A stretch of 64,000 nt of DNA from Devosia limi DSM 17137 (lineage in GTDB: Bacteria; Pseudomonadota; Alphaproteobacteria; Rhizobiales; Devosiaceae), in assembly GCF_900128975.1 (NCBI RefSeq), contig NZ_FQVC01000001.1, forward strand, positions 666,628 through 730,627, given 5' to 3'. The notes below the pieces were generated by a model that was not told where the DNA came from, did no database searches, and saw only the letters and a program-made list of their open reading frames with translations. Shown here one piece after another: positions 1 through 8,638 of this stretch. The translations under genes and the position numbers were made by a program. How positions within the stretch are numbered: the first letter of the stretch is position 1; each line of letters begins with the position of its first letter.

Positions 1-1706
1 CCACCGGCGCCGCCGAAACCACAGTCGAGCTGGCCGAGGGCGCCCGTACCGCGCTCAATCTTGACCTGACCGGCATCGCTATCGGCGACCAACAATTGAG
101 CGTGACCATCACCCCGCCAACGGGTAAGCCACTGATCAAGAACCTGACGCTGGGCGTCCGCGCCACCAGCGCTCCTCTGACCAGCAGCACGCTGCTGCCG
201 ATGGAGCCCGGCGAAACCGTCACGCTCGATGCCAGCTTCTTTAATGGCATGGTGCCCCACACCGGCAGCCTCACCATGGCTATCGGTCCGGTCGCCCGCC
301 TCGATATCCCCGGCCTGCTGCTCCAGCTCGATCGCTACCCCTATGGTTGCGCCGAGCAGGTCACCAGCCGCGTCCTGCCGCTGCTCTATTTCAATGAAGT
401 GGCGCAGATGCTTGGCCTGGGCACCGATGCCGAACTCGATCTGCGCATCCGCGAAGCCATCGTCACACTGCTGTCCAAGCAGACGTCCAGCGGCGGCTTT
501 GGCCTCTGGGGCCCCTTCAGCGGCAGCGATCTGTGGCTGGATTCCTACGTTACCGACTTCCTGCTGCGCGCTCAGATTGCCGGCTACATTGTGCCGGAAC
601 AGGCCATGAGCATGGCGCTGGACAATCTGGGCAACCAGGTCTCCTACGCCTCCGATTTCAGCAATGGCGGTGAAGACATTGCCTATGCGCTCTACAACCT
701 TGCCCGCGCCGGTCGCGCCGCCATCGGCGATCTGCGCTACTATCTCGAGGCGCGCCTCGATGCCTTCGGCTCACCCCTGGCCAAGGCCCAGCTTGGTGCG
801 GCCCTGGCGCTTTACGGCGATACCACCCGCTCCGCGACGGCCTTTGACGCGGCAGTGGAGGCGCTCCGGACGCCCGAGCAGCGCAACCGCTTCCGCACCG
901 ACTATGGCAGCCAGTTGCGCGATACCGCAGCCTTGCTGGCCCTGGCGGCCGAGTTTGCGCCGACCAGCGTCGATATCGCCGCTCTGACCACCCGCCTCGC
1001 CAAGCTGCGCGATATCGCCACCTACACGTCCACCCAGGAAGACGCGTGGACCCTGGTTGCCGCTTCCGCAATCGCCCGCGACACCGCCGATGGCTCGGTG
1101 AGCGTCGATGGCGTCGAGCTGACCGGTTCGGTCTATGACCGCTACGATCAGGAACACTTCGACGGCGCTGCTGTCAGCATCGTCAACAATGGTGCCGAGG
1201 CCACCGAAGCCAGGGTCTCGGTGACGGCGATCCCGATCGTGCCGCCGCCGGCCAGCAGAAACGGGTTCCTGATCACCCGCACCTACTTCACCCCCGATGG
1301 CATCGAGCTGGGACGCGATCTTGCCACTGCCAGCCAGAACGACCGCTTCGTAGTGGTGCTGACCATGTATCCGGACATGCTCGGCTCCGGCCAGTACATC
1401 GTCGCTGATCCACTTCCGGCCGGCTTCGAGATCGAAAATCCCGATCTGTCCGCTGGGGCAGGGGTATCCGACCTGTCCTGGCTCAGCGTCGATACGCCAG
1501 TGCACACCGAAGCCCGCACCGATCAGTATGTCGCGGCATTCCGCTACTGGTCCGATGTGACCAGCTTCAGTACCGCCTATCTGGTCCGCGCGGTTACCCC
1601 CGGAGCCTTCTCGCTGCCGGGTGCGACGGTTGAAGACATGTATCGCCCCGAACTGCGCGGTAATACTGCTGCCGGCAGCATCGAGATCAGCACAGCCGGC
1701 CCATGA
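1..1706 (+). CDS. Alpha-2-macroglobulin family protein, 3' part (partial)
   Basis: The frame is open from the first complete codon at position 3, so the gene begins upstream of the window; 567 residues are visible. The motif GCAEQ at about 345-359 keeps the Cys and Gln that form the internal thioester in bacterial alpha-2-macroglobulins. The following few hundred residues look like the helical thioester domain, with a beta-rich C-terminal part. Known family members are periplasmic or lipoprotein protease traps that work with PBP1C. The stop overlaps the pbpC start as ATGA, matching that pairing. The signal peptide and bait region lie outside the window. The second thioester position is Ala here, where Leu is common. 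Confidence 0.88.
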   Translation, partial: TGAAETTVELAEGARTALNLDLTGIAIGDQQLSVTITPPTGKPLIKNLTLGVRATSAPLTSSTLLPMEPGETVTLDASFFNGMVPHTGSLTMAIGPVARLDIPGLLLQLDRYPYGCAEQVTSRVLPLLYFNEVAQMLGLGTDAELDLRIREAIVTLLSKQTSSGGFGLWGPFSGSDLWLDSYVTDFLLRAQIAGYIVPEQAMSMALDNLGNQVSYASDFSNGGEDIAYALYNLARAGRAAIGDLRYYLEARLDAFGSPLAKAQLGAALALYGDTTRSATAFDAAVEALRTPEQRNRFRTDYGSQLRDTAALLALAAEFAPTSVDIAALTTRLAKLRDIATYTSTQEDAWTLVAASAIARDTADGSVSVDGVELTGSVYDRYDQEHFDGAAVSIVNNGAEATEARVSVTAIPIVPPPASRNGFLITRTYFTPDGIELGRDLATASQNDRFVVVLTMYPDMLGSGQYIVADPLPAGFEIENPDLSAGAGVSDLSWLSVDTPVHTEARTDQYVAAFRYWSDVTSFSTAYLVRAVTPGAFSLPGATVEDMYRPELRGNTAAGSIEISTAGP

Positions 1707-3835
1707 TTTCGGCCGCACCGGTTGAGCCCAGATTCCGTCCATCGCGCCGTCTGGCGCGGTGGGCCGCTATTGGCCTGGTGGCCGCCGCCGCGCTGACTGC
1801 CGGTGGCGTATTCTATGTGCGTTCCATCGTCGATGAGATCGCCACAACGCTCCCTGCGACCCCCGATATCGCTACGCTCCCCGTCTCCACTGCGGTGGTG
1901 GATCGCGCCGGCCTGCTGCTGCGCCCCTTCACCACCAGCGATGGTCGTTGGCGCCTGCCGGTTACCGTCGACGAGGTAGACCGCCGCTTCATCGACATGC
2001 TGATTGCCTATGAGGACCAGAATTTCGAGCGCCATGGCGGCATCGAATGGTCCGCCATGCTGCGTGCTGCTGGCCAATATGTCGGCGCCGGCCGCATTGT
2101 CTCGGGCGGCTCAACCCTCACCATGCAGGTGGCGCGGCTGGTCGACCAGCAGCCCACCCGCAATCTCTGGGGCAAGGTGCGCCAGATGGTCCATGCCGAT
2201 GTGCTGGAGCATCGCCTGACCAAGGAAGACATCCTCACCCTCTATCTGACGCTCGCCCCCTATGGCGGCAATATCGAGGGCATCCGTGCCGCCAGCCTCG
2301 CCTATTTCGGCAAGGAGCCGACGCGCCTGACTTCGGCCGAAGCCGCGCTGCTGGTTGCCTTGCCGCAATCGCCCGAAGCCCGCCGCCCAGATCGCGATCC
2401 CGCCGCGGCCCTGGCTGGCCGCAACAAGGTGCTCGATCGCATGGTGGCCAAGGGTGTCATCACCGCCGACGAGGCCGATGGCGCCAGGCGCGAGCCGATC
2501 CCCACGGCGCGCCACCAGTTCCCCATGCTGGCAGCCCATCTGGCGCAGTCGGCCATCACCGCCCAGCCCAATGCGCGCCGCATCGCGCTAACCGTCGATC
2601 GCCAGATCCAGTCGGCCCTCGAACGTCTCGGCGCCTCGCGCGCCCGCCAGCTTGGCCCGCACTTGTCGGTCGCTATCGTCGTCGCCGATCAGGCCACCGG
2701 CAATATCCTCGCCTCGGTCGGCTCCGCCGGTCTCTTCGCCCGGCAAAGCGATGGCTTTGTCGATATGACCAATGCCGTCCGCTCGCCGGGCTCGACGCTC
2801 AAGCCGCTGATCTATGGGCTTGGCTTCGAGCTCGGCCTCGCCCATCCCGAAAGCCTGATCGAGGATCGCCCGACGGCCTTTAACGGCTATGTGCCGGTCA
2901 ATTTTGACGGCTATAACCGCGGCACCGTCACCATCCGCCAGGCTCTCACCGAGTCGCTCAATGTTCCCGTCGTCATCGTGCTTGATGCGGTGGGGACGGC
3001 CCGGCTGATGTCGCGGCTCAAGCGCGCCAATGTCGATCCTAAGCTGCCGGGCAATACCGCGCCGGGTTTGGCCATCGGGCTGGGCGGCGTCGGCGTCACG
3101 CTGCGCGATCTGGTCTCGATCTACACCGCCATTGCCCGTGGCGGCTCGCCCGTCCGGCTCAACGATGGCGTCTCCGTCCGCTCGCCAGCCATGGGCGAAG
3201 TCGCGCCGGTGCTCGATCCGGTGGCCGCCTGGTATGTCTCCGATATACTGGCCGATGTGCCGCCGCCGCTCAATGGCTCACCCGGCCGCATCGCCTACAA
3301 GACCGGCACCTCCTATGGCTATCGCGACGCCTGGGCCATTGGCTATGACGGCAAGACCGTCATCGGCGTCTGGGTTGGCCGTCCCGATGGCGTGCCGGTT
3401 CCGGGCATTTCCGGCATTGTCGCCGCGGCCCCCATCCTGTTCGAGAGCTTTGACCGCCTGGGCGCGCCAACCGTCCGGCTCCGCCCCGCGCCTGCAGGCG
3501 CCATTGTTGCCTCCAATTCCCAGCTGCCCAGTCCGCTCCGCCGCTTCCGCCACCCTGACCTGCAGATGGTTGCCCGCGATGCCGCCCCCGAAATTGCCTT
3601 CCCGGCCGACGGCGTCGATGTCGATCTCGGCGCTGCTGGCGGTTCCGAGCGACCGCTCATGGTCAAGGTGCGCAATGGCGTGCCACCCTTCACCTTCTTC
3701 GCCAATGGCGCGCCCTTCGCCCGCTCCGCCTTTGCCCGCCAGAACAGCTGGACGCCTGATGGCCCAGGCTACGTCACCCTCTCCGTCCTCGATGCCGAAG
3801 GACGTTCGGACATGGTCACAGTTTTTATTGATTGA
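1703..3835 (+). CDS. pbpC: Penicillin-binding protein 1C, bifunctional peptidoglycan synthase
   Basis: The 710-residue protein has one N-terminal membrane helix (about residues 18-40) and then a family 51 glycosyltransferase domain with the motif EDQNFERHGG (catalytic Glu104). The transpeptidase domain has the Ser nucleophile in STLK (364-367), the SLN motif (418-420) and KTGTS (533-537). The last 80 or so residues fit the BiPBP_C domain of PBP1C. It should polymerise and crosslink peptidoglycan at the outer face of the inner membrane. The ATGA overlap with the macroglobulin gene means translational coupling, as in the conserved yfhM-pbpC pair of other proteobacteria. Confidence 0.95.
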   Translation: MISAAPVEPRFRPSRRLARWAAIGLVAAAALTAGGVFYVRSIVDEIATTLPATPDIATLPVSTAVVDRAGLLLRPFTTSDGRWRLPVTVDEVDRRFIDMLIAYEDQNFERHGGIEWSAMLRAAGQYVGAGRIVSGGSTLTMQVARLVDQQPTRNLWGKVRQMVHADVLEHRLTKEDILTLYLTLAPYGGNIEGIRAASLAYFGKEPTRLTSAEAALLVALPQSPEARRPDRDPAAALAGRNKVLDRMVAKGVITADEADGARREPIPTARHQFPMLAAHLAQSAITAQPNARRIALTVDRQIQSALERLGASRARQLGPHLSVAIVVADQATGNILASVGSAGLFARQSDGFVDMTNAVRSPGSTLKPLIYGLGFELGLAHPESLIEDRPTAFNGYVPVNFDGYNRGTVTIRQALTESLNVPVVIVLDAVGTARLMSRLKRANVDPKLPGNTAPGLAIGLGGVGVTLRDLVSIYTAIARGGSPVRLNDGVSVRSPAMGEVAPVLDPVAAWYVSDILADVPPPLNGSPGRIAYKTGTSYGYRDAWAIGYDGKTVIGVWVGRPDGVPVPGISGIVAAAPILFESFDRLGAPTVRLRPAPAGAIVASNSQLPSPLRRFRHPDLQMVARDAAPEIAFPADGVDVDLGAAGGSERPLMVKVRNGVPPFTFFANGAPFARSAFARQNSWTPDGPGYVTLSVLDAEGRSDMVTVFID

Positions 3836-3906
3836 TGCCAATCGTTTGGCGGTCGACTCGATCCCGGCAGTGCCTGAGTGCCTCCCGCGATCTTCAATTT
3901 GTCATC

Positions 3907-3935
3907 TTTCCAAGGAAATTATGGTGCACTATATT
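3907..3935 (+). promoter_or_regulatory. Candidate sigma70 promoter of the Xre-RES module
   Basis: TTTCCA at 3907-3912 and TATATT at 3930-3935 are separated by 17 bp, and the antitoxin ATG follows 23 bp later. The -10 matches consensus in five of six positions and the -35 in four. This is read by eye only. Confidence 0.35.
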
Positions 3936-3957
3936 CTCCGTGGAAAGTGAGGTGCCC

Positions 3958-4341
3958 ATGCTGCGCCATGATGAAAATCCCGCCGATCGGATTGCCAGCG
4001 GGCCGGTCATCACCAAAGCCGTTCTGCGCACTGCCGCCCGCCTGGGGCTGACGGCGCGCGCCCTGAGCCAGGTCATCGGCGTCAGCGAGCCGACTGTGTC
4101 GCGGATGAAGTCGGGTGACTACGCCCTCGAAAGCGGCAGCAAGCCCTTTGAACTCGCCGTGCTGCTGGTGCGGGTGTTTCGCTCGCTCGATGCCATTGCC
4201 GGCGGCGACGAAAGTGTCGCCCGCGCCTGGATGAGCAATCCCAATATCGCCCTCGACGGTGTGCCTGCCGAGAAAATCCGCACCATTACGGGGCTCACCG
4301 ATGTCATGGCCTATCTGGACGCCCGCCGCGCTCTCGTCTGA
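3958..4341 (+). CDS. Antitoxin, Xre/MbcA/ParS toxin-binding family
   Basis: This 127-residue protein has an N-terminal helix-turn-helix (ALSQVIGVSEPTVSRMKSGD) and a C-terminal toxin-binding (DUF2384-type) region with the typical ending GLTDVMAYLDARRALV. The start is set at the ATG at 3958 because GTGAGG lies a few bases upstream; an extension to 3832 would have atypical sequence. Antitoxins of this family neutralise RES-domain toxins and usually repress their own promoter. The toxin gene begins inside its 3' end, so the two are translated together. Confidence 0.88.
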   Translation: MLRHDENPADRIASGPVITKAVLRTAARLGLTARALSQVIGVSEPTVSRMKSGDYALESGSKPFELAVLLVRVFRSLDAIAGGDESVARAWMSNPNIALDGVPAEKIRTITGLTDVMAYLDARRALV

Positions 4342-5053
4342 GGCGCGGCCCTATCGCGGCCGCGCCTGGCGCATGGTCGAGGCGCAGCATCGCGTCTCGA
4401 CGCTCAAGCTCGTCGATAGCCTCGCCGAACAGGCTTTGCTCGAGGACATTCTCGAAACCACCAAGCCGCGCATTCCCGTAGAATGCCGGCATCTCGATTA
4501 TCTGCTGGCAACCCCGTTCCGCTATGGCGCGCCATACCCCCACGGCTCGCGCTTCCGTCGCGCCGGGCTGACGCCGGGCGTGTTCTACGCCTCCGAGCGT
4601 CCCGAAACTGCCGCCGCCGAAATTGTCTTCTACCGCTTCTTGTTCTTCGCCGAGTCGCCCGCCACCCCTTTCCCCGATGGCGCTGCCGAATACACCGCCT
4701 TTTCCGCCGATGCGACGACCACCGCCGCTCTCGATCTCACCGCCGAGCCGCTCATCCGCGACGCCGCTCACTGGACCCATCTGACCGATTACGAAGCTTG
4801 CCAGCGCCTCGCCGAAGCCGCCCGTGACGCCGATTTGCAGTTGATCCGCTTTCTCTCGGTGCGCGATCCCGGGCAGGGGGCCAACCTGGCGCTCCTCACC
4901 TGCCGGGCTTTCGCCGGTTCGGCCCCGCGCGATCGCCAGACCTGGCGCATCCGCATCGGTGCGCGTGGCGCCCAGGCCATCTGCGAGTTCCCCGCCCTCG
5001 GCATCGAGTTCCCGCGCGAAGCCTTCCTCGCCGATCCGCGCCTCAATCCTTGA
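4301..5053 (+). CDS. RES-domain toxin (NAD+-degrading family)
   Basis: The protein is about 250 residues from the ATG at 4301, which overlaps the antitoxin by 41 bp. RES-family landmarks are present: an early Arg in YRGRAWRMVEAQ, a Glu in the block YASERPETAAAE, and a Ser in LTCRAFAGS. Characterised RES toxins such as MbcT degrade NAD+ by phosphorolysis or hydrolysis; the activity here is inferred from family. An ATG at 4373 would remove the conserved Arg and is less likely. The last 11 bp overlap the 3' end of the convergent xthA gene. Confidence 0.87.
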   Translation: MSWPIWTPAALSSEARPYRGRAWRMVEAQHRVSTLKLVDSLAEQALLEDILETTKPRIPVECRHLDYLLATPFRYGAPYPHGSRFRRAGLTPGVFYASERPETAAAEIVFYRFLFFAESPATPFPDGAAEYTAFSADATTTAALDLTAEPLIRDAAHWTHLTDYEACQRLAEAARDADLQLIRFLSVRDPGQGANLALLTCRAFAGSAPRDRQTWRIRIGARGAQAICEFPALGIEFPREAFLADPRLNP

Positions 5054-5816
5054 GCGTGATCCAGGCCGGCGCGTGGTCGCTCGCGCCCTCCGCACCGCGC
5101 ACCGCCTTGTCGACCCCGGCATCCGTCAGCTTCGGCGCCAGCTGCTTGCTCAGCAACAAGTGGTCGAGCCGCAAACCGGCGTCCCGGTCCCAGCGGTTCC
5201 GCATATAGTCCCAGAACGTATAGATCACCGCCTCGGGATGGCGCTTGCGCAGGGCGTCGCTCCATCCTTGCTCCAGCAAAGACCGGTACTGCGCCCGGCT
5301 CTGCGGCTGCACCAGCGCGTTCTTGGCATAGGATGTGGTCTGATAGATATCGCGCGCTTCCGGCACGATATTGTAGTCCCCGGCCAGCACCACCGGCAGC
5401 CCGGTCTCCAGCAGCTCCGCAGCATGGCCGATCAGCCGCTCGCCCCAGGCCAGCTTGTAGTCAAACTTCGGCCCCGGCTGCGGATTGCCATTGGGGGCAT
5501 AGAGCGAGGCCACTATGAGCCCGTTGACCGCCGCCTCGATATAGCGCGCCTGGCTATCCTCGGGATCGCCCGGCAGCGCATCGCGCGTCAGGATCGGATC
5601 GACGCCCCGCGCCAGGATCGCCACCCCGTTCCACGCCGATTCCCCCCGAAACACCGCTCCATATCCCGCCGCTGCAAGCGCACTGCGCGGAAACTGCCGA
5701 TCCGTCGCCTTCAACTCCTGCAGACACACCACATCCGGCCGCGCCTGTGCCAGCCATGCCAGCAGATTCCCCAACCGCCGATTGATCCCGTTGATATTGA
5801 AGGTGGCGATCTTCAT
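5043..5816 (-). CDS. xthA: Exodeoxyribonuclease III family nuclease
   Basis: The 257-residue protein opens MKIATFNINGINRR, the standard beginning of the exonuclease III/AP endonuclease family, so this Met is preferred over one ten codons upstream. Catalytic blocks are LQELKATD (metal-binding Glu), GDYNIVPE and the terminal SDHAPAWITL (Asp-His pair). Family members cleave abasic sites and degrade one strand of duplex DNA. It is the last gene of the minus-strand NHEJ cluster, 173 bp after the preceding gene, so it may be co-transcribed or have its own promoter. Its 3' end overlaps the convergent toxin gene. Confidence 0.92.
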   Translation of the reverse strand: MKIATFNINGINRRLGNLLAWLAQARPDVVCLQELKATDRQFPRSALAAAGYGAVFRGESAWNGVAILARGVDPILTRDALPGDPEDSQARYIEAAVNGLIVASLYAPNGNPQPGPKFDYKLAWGERLIGHAAELLETGLPVVLAGDYNIVPEARDIYQTTSYAKNALVQPQSRAQYRSLLEQGWSDALRKRHPEAVIYTFWDYMRNRWDRDAGLRLDHLLLSKQLAPKLTDAGVDKAVRGAEGASDHAPAWITLKD

Positions 5817-5920
5817 GCCTGTGCAATCCTGCCGTCGCCGAGCCACGGTCTTGCCACCGCGTCACCACCCGGCGCGTCCGGGTGGTCCATTCTTCCCGGA
5901 ACAGATGCCTCGGCTTCTTC

Positions 5921-5955
5921 GCCCCTCCACCTTGAGGGGACGGCCGGGGTGGGGG
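5921..5955. repeat. Family B G/C-run palindromic repeat
   Basis: A CCCCTCCACCTTGAGGGG hairpin is followed by a G-rich tail (GGGGTGGGGGT). The same layout recurs at 28.8, 39.2, 51.2, 51.3, 61.3 and 61.4 kb. Confidence 0.65.
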
Positions 5956-5989
5956 TGCTGCGGTTCCAGCACCCGCAATCCCCAAAAAC

Positions 5990-6631
5990 CTACCTGACCA
6001 CCCGCTCCACCCAAGCCGCAGCCCTATCCCCCACCGCCTTCAAATGATCCGCCGCGCTAAACCCAGAAATCGTCTTACGAGGTTTGAGGTCATGGTCGCC
6101 ATCTTCCAACCAGAACAGCTCGATCCGCTCCGACAGCGCATAGTTCGGCACTTCGTCGCGCGTCCCGAATTCATCCCGCGTGCCCTGGCAGATCAGCGCT
6201 GGCGTCTGCAAACCCACCAGATGCTTGGTGCGCAATTGCTCCGGCTTGCCAGGTGGATGAAACGGATAGCCCAGGCACAACAATCCCTTGATCGCCCCAG
6301 CAGCATGCAATTCATCGGCCACCATGCTGGCCACCCGCCCACCCATGGATTTGCCGCCAATGATCAGCGGCCCCTTGGCCCCCAATGCCGCCACTGCGGC
6401 GCGATATTCCGGGATCAGCGTCTCGGCCCGCGGCGGTGGCTTGCGCCCCGCATCCGTCCGGCGCGCGGCCATATAGCCAAACTCGAAACGTGCCACTCGC
6501 AGCCGTACATCCGCCAGCGCCTTGGCCACCGCGTTCATCGCGGCGGAGTCCATCGGCGCCCCTGCGCCATGCGCCAACAGGATCGTCGCCTCGGCGTCCT
6601 CCGGCCCGTCAAACAGAAACATGGTGCTCAT
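5990..6631 (-). CDS. Alpha/beta hydrolase, KANL3/TEX30-like family
   Basis: This 213-residue protein has an alpha/beta-hydrolase fold with an early LLAHGAGAPMDS oxyanion block, the nucleophile elbow GGKSMGGR, a later Asp in ICQGTRDEFG, and the candidate catalytic His in DGDHDLKPRK. The length and the AHGAGAPMDS and KSMGGR motifs match small dienelactone-hydrolase-like proteins of the KANL3/TEX30 group, whose substrate is generally unknown. It starts immediately next to the stop of the BRCT-TPR gene, so the two are probably co-transcribed. A DNA-repair role is suggested only by position. Confidence 0.82.
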   Translation of the reverse strand: MSTMFLFDGPEDAEATILLAHGAGAPMDSAAMNAVAKALADVRLRVARFEFGYMAARRTDAGRKPPPRAETLIPEYRAAVAALGAKGPLIIGGKSMGGRVASMVADELHAAGAIKGLLCLGYPFHPPGKPEQLRTKHLVGLQTPALICQGTRDEFGTRDEVPNYALSERIELFWLEDGDHDLKPRKTISGFSAADHLKAVGDRAAAWVERVVR

Positions 6632-7714
6632 CTAGCTGGCGCTCTTGGTCTTGTGCAGATCGACAAACTGAATACCCCGCGCCGCTGTCTTGGCCCAGTC
6701 CGAGCTGGCGTCCAGCTCCAGATAACGCACCCACCAGCGCCGCGCCGCCGCCAGATTGCCCAGGTCATATTCCAGCGCACCCAGATTATAGACCGCGTCG
6801 GCATAGTCGGGGTCGATCGCCACCGCCTTGAGCAGATGCTTGCGTGCCGCATCGCTCCGGTCCTGCCCACGCAGCAGGTCGGCGAAGTTGAACCACGCCT
6901 CGACAAAATCGGGGTCCTGCTTGATGGCAATGGCATAGGCATGGCTGGCCTCGTCGACCTTGCCCTCGGCCTTGAGCACATTGGCCAGGTTGAACGCCGC
7001 CACCGAGTCGCTGGGATCAATCGACAGGCACCGGCGATAGAGCGCGCTGGCCAGCGCAAAATCATGCTCCGCTTCGGCCATTTCAGCCGCGCCGAACAGC
7101 TCTTCCAGCTCCGCGTCGTCGCTATCGCCCAGTGGCAGCAGCGTCTGCCCATCCAGCTCATGCAGCAGATCGCCACTGCGCACATAGATCGTTTCGCCAT
7201 CCTCGACATGCAGCGACAGAGCCGTCAGCGAGGTGACTTCCCCGGTCCGGTGCGCCGAACGGGCGATGGCATGCCAGCCCGCGCCGCCAGCGATCAGCCC
7301 CGCATATTTGCGCGCCAGGATCACATCGCGAAACGAATAGGGCTCGCCATCATGCTCAAACGCATCGAACAGCGACAGTAGCGCCAGGTCTCGTTCCGAT
7401 AGCCGCGATTGCTCGCGCAGCGCCTGTGCCGAAATCGCCGAGGCCACGGGCCCGCGCGCCAGTTCCAACAAGCGCAGAAATCCCGCCTCGCTCAGCGCTC
7501 GCTGCGCCGCCGTCATCACCGCGTCATAGCGCGCCTCGATCTCCGCAGCGGTTGATTTTTCCAGCAGGATCCGCCCAAACACCACATGGGTGGTCTTGCG
7601 CGTCACCCCGCGCCGCAATACGCCGTTCAGGCGGGCAACTTCGCGCGCCGCCAGCCGCCGCGGGAACGCGGCCAGCGCCCCCACGATGCCAAATGTCGCG
7701 CCTCGGATCGGCAT
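6632..7714 (-). CDS. BRCT domain protein with TPR repeats
   Basis: Residues 5-50 look like a BRCT domain: GATFGIVGALAAFPRRLAA, then a Thr-Thr-His-Val-Val strand (KTTHVVFGR). A middle stretch around residues 110-165 (ALLSLFDAFEHDGEPYSFRD) resembles a MerR-like helical region, but this is weak. The C-terminal half contains at least four tetratricopeptide repeats, with typical endings such as LSIDPSD, AIKQDPD, VAIDPDY and YLELDAS. BRCT domains bind phosphoproteins or DNA ends. In bacteria they are best known from LigA, so a stand-alone BRCT-TPR protein 6 bp from ku suggests a scaffold role in end joining. That role is inferred. Confidence 0.75.
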   Translation of the reverse strand: MPIRGATFGIVGALAAFPRRLAAREVARLNGVLRRGVTRKTTHVVFGRILLEKSTAAEIEARYDAVMTAAQRALSEAGFLRLLELARGPVASAISAQALREQSRLSERDLALLSLFDAFEHDGEPYSFRDVILARKYAGLIAGGAGWHAIARSAHRTGEVTSLTALSLHVEDGETIYVRSGDLLHELDGQTLLPLGDSDDAELEELFGAAEMAEAEHDFALASALYRRCLSIDPSDSVAAFNLANVLKAEGKVDEASHAYAIAIKQDPDFVEAWFNFADLLRGQDRSDAARKHLLKAVAIDPDYADAVYNLGALEYDLGNLAAARRWWVRYLELDASSDWAKTAARGIQFVDLHKTKSAS

Positions 7715-7720
7715 GTCGGA

Positions 7721-8617
7721 TTAGGCCTTCTTCTTGGTCGCCGTCTTGGCTGGCTTGGAGGCTTCCACCGCCGCTGCCAGCGCTGCCTTGTCCACCGAGG
7801 TCTTGGCCGGCGCATCCGCCTTGGATTTGCTCTTGGCGGGCGGCTTGGCCTGGCCCAGGCTCGCCTTGAGGGCGTCCATCAGGTTGATGACATTGCCGCG
7901 CTCCGGTGCCGCTGCAATGATCGGATTGTGCCCCTTGAGCTTCTCGCGGATCATCTGCATCAGCGCCGCCTCATAGCGATCCTCATAATTCTTGGGATCG
8001 AAATGGGTCACCTTCTGCTCGATCAGCTTTTCCGCCAGCTCCAGCATTTCGGGGTCTGGCTCACCCTTGGGGATGGTGTTGAAATATTCAGCCGTGCCGC
8101 GCACCTCGTTAGGATTGCGCAGCGTGCAGACGAACATGCCGTTCTCGCGCGCCCCGATGGTCACCACCCGCTCGCGGCTCGATAGCACCAGCCGGGCGAT
8201 CGCCACCTTGCCCGATTTGCGCATCGCCTCGCGCAGCACGGCAAAGGTTTCCTCCGCCATCGCCCCGTCCGGCGCCATGTAATAGGGGGCATCGAGATAG
8301 ATCTGGTCGACTTCATCCTCGTCGACAAACGCCTCGATATTCATCGTGTGATTGGACTCGATGCGCACGCTTTCGAGGTCAGTCTCATCGATGATGACGT
8401 ATTGCTTGTCCTCGTATTCATAGCCTTTGACGAGGTCGCTGCGTTCGACGAGGCCCAGTTCAGGGTCCACCGGCTTCATGTTGATCCGGTTATGGGTATC
8501 CTTGTGCAGCTGGTTGAACGTGATGCGTTCACTCGAACTGCTCGCCGGGTAAAGCCGCACCGGGCAGCTCACCAAACTCAGCTTCAGATAACCCTTCCAA
8601 CTTGCCCTTGGCGCCAT
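7721..8617 (-). CDS. ku: Ku homodimer DNA-end-binding protein of NHEJ
   Basis: The 298-residue protein is a bacterial Ku: it starts MAPRASWKGYLKLSLVSCPV and continues through the Ku core with KGYEYEDKQYVII and YYMAPDGAMAEETFAVLREA. After about residue 240 it has a Lys/Ala-rich tail ending KTATKKKA, typical of bacterial Ku C-termini that bind DNA and recruit LigD. Ku dimers load onto double-strand breaks and stimulate the ligase. It follows ligD by 21 bp and precedes the BRCT-TPR gene by 6 bp. Confidence 0.96.
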   Translation of the reverse strand: MAPRASWKGYLKLSLVSCPVRLYPASSSSERITFNQLHKDTHNRINMKPVDPELGLVERSDLVKGYEYEDKQYVIIDETDLESVRIESNHTMNIEAFVDEDEVDQIYLDAPYYMAPDGAMAEETFAVLREAMRKSGKVAIARLVLSSRERVVTIGARENGMFVCTLRNPNEVRGTAEYFNTIPKGEPDPEMLELAEKLIEQKVTHFDPKNYEDRYEAALMQMIREKLKGHNPIIAAAPERGNVINLMDALKASLGQAKPPAKSKSKADAPAKTSVDKAALAAAVEASKPAKTATKKKA

Positions 8618-8638
8618 CGTCTTCTCCTACGCGACACA

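Noticed and set aside
6044..7381. A long plus-strand frame over the hydrolase and BRCT-TPR genes
   Set aside because: The minus strand holds conserved hydrolase, BRCT and TPR sequence. The plus frame has no domain and no ribosome site.
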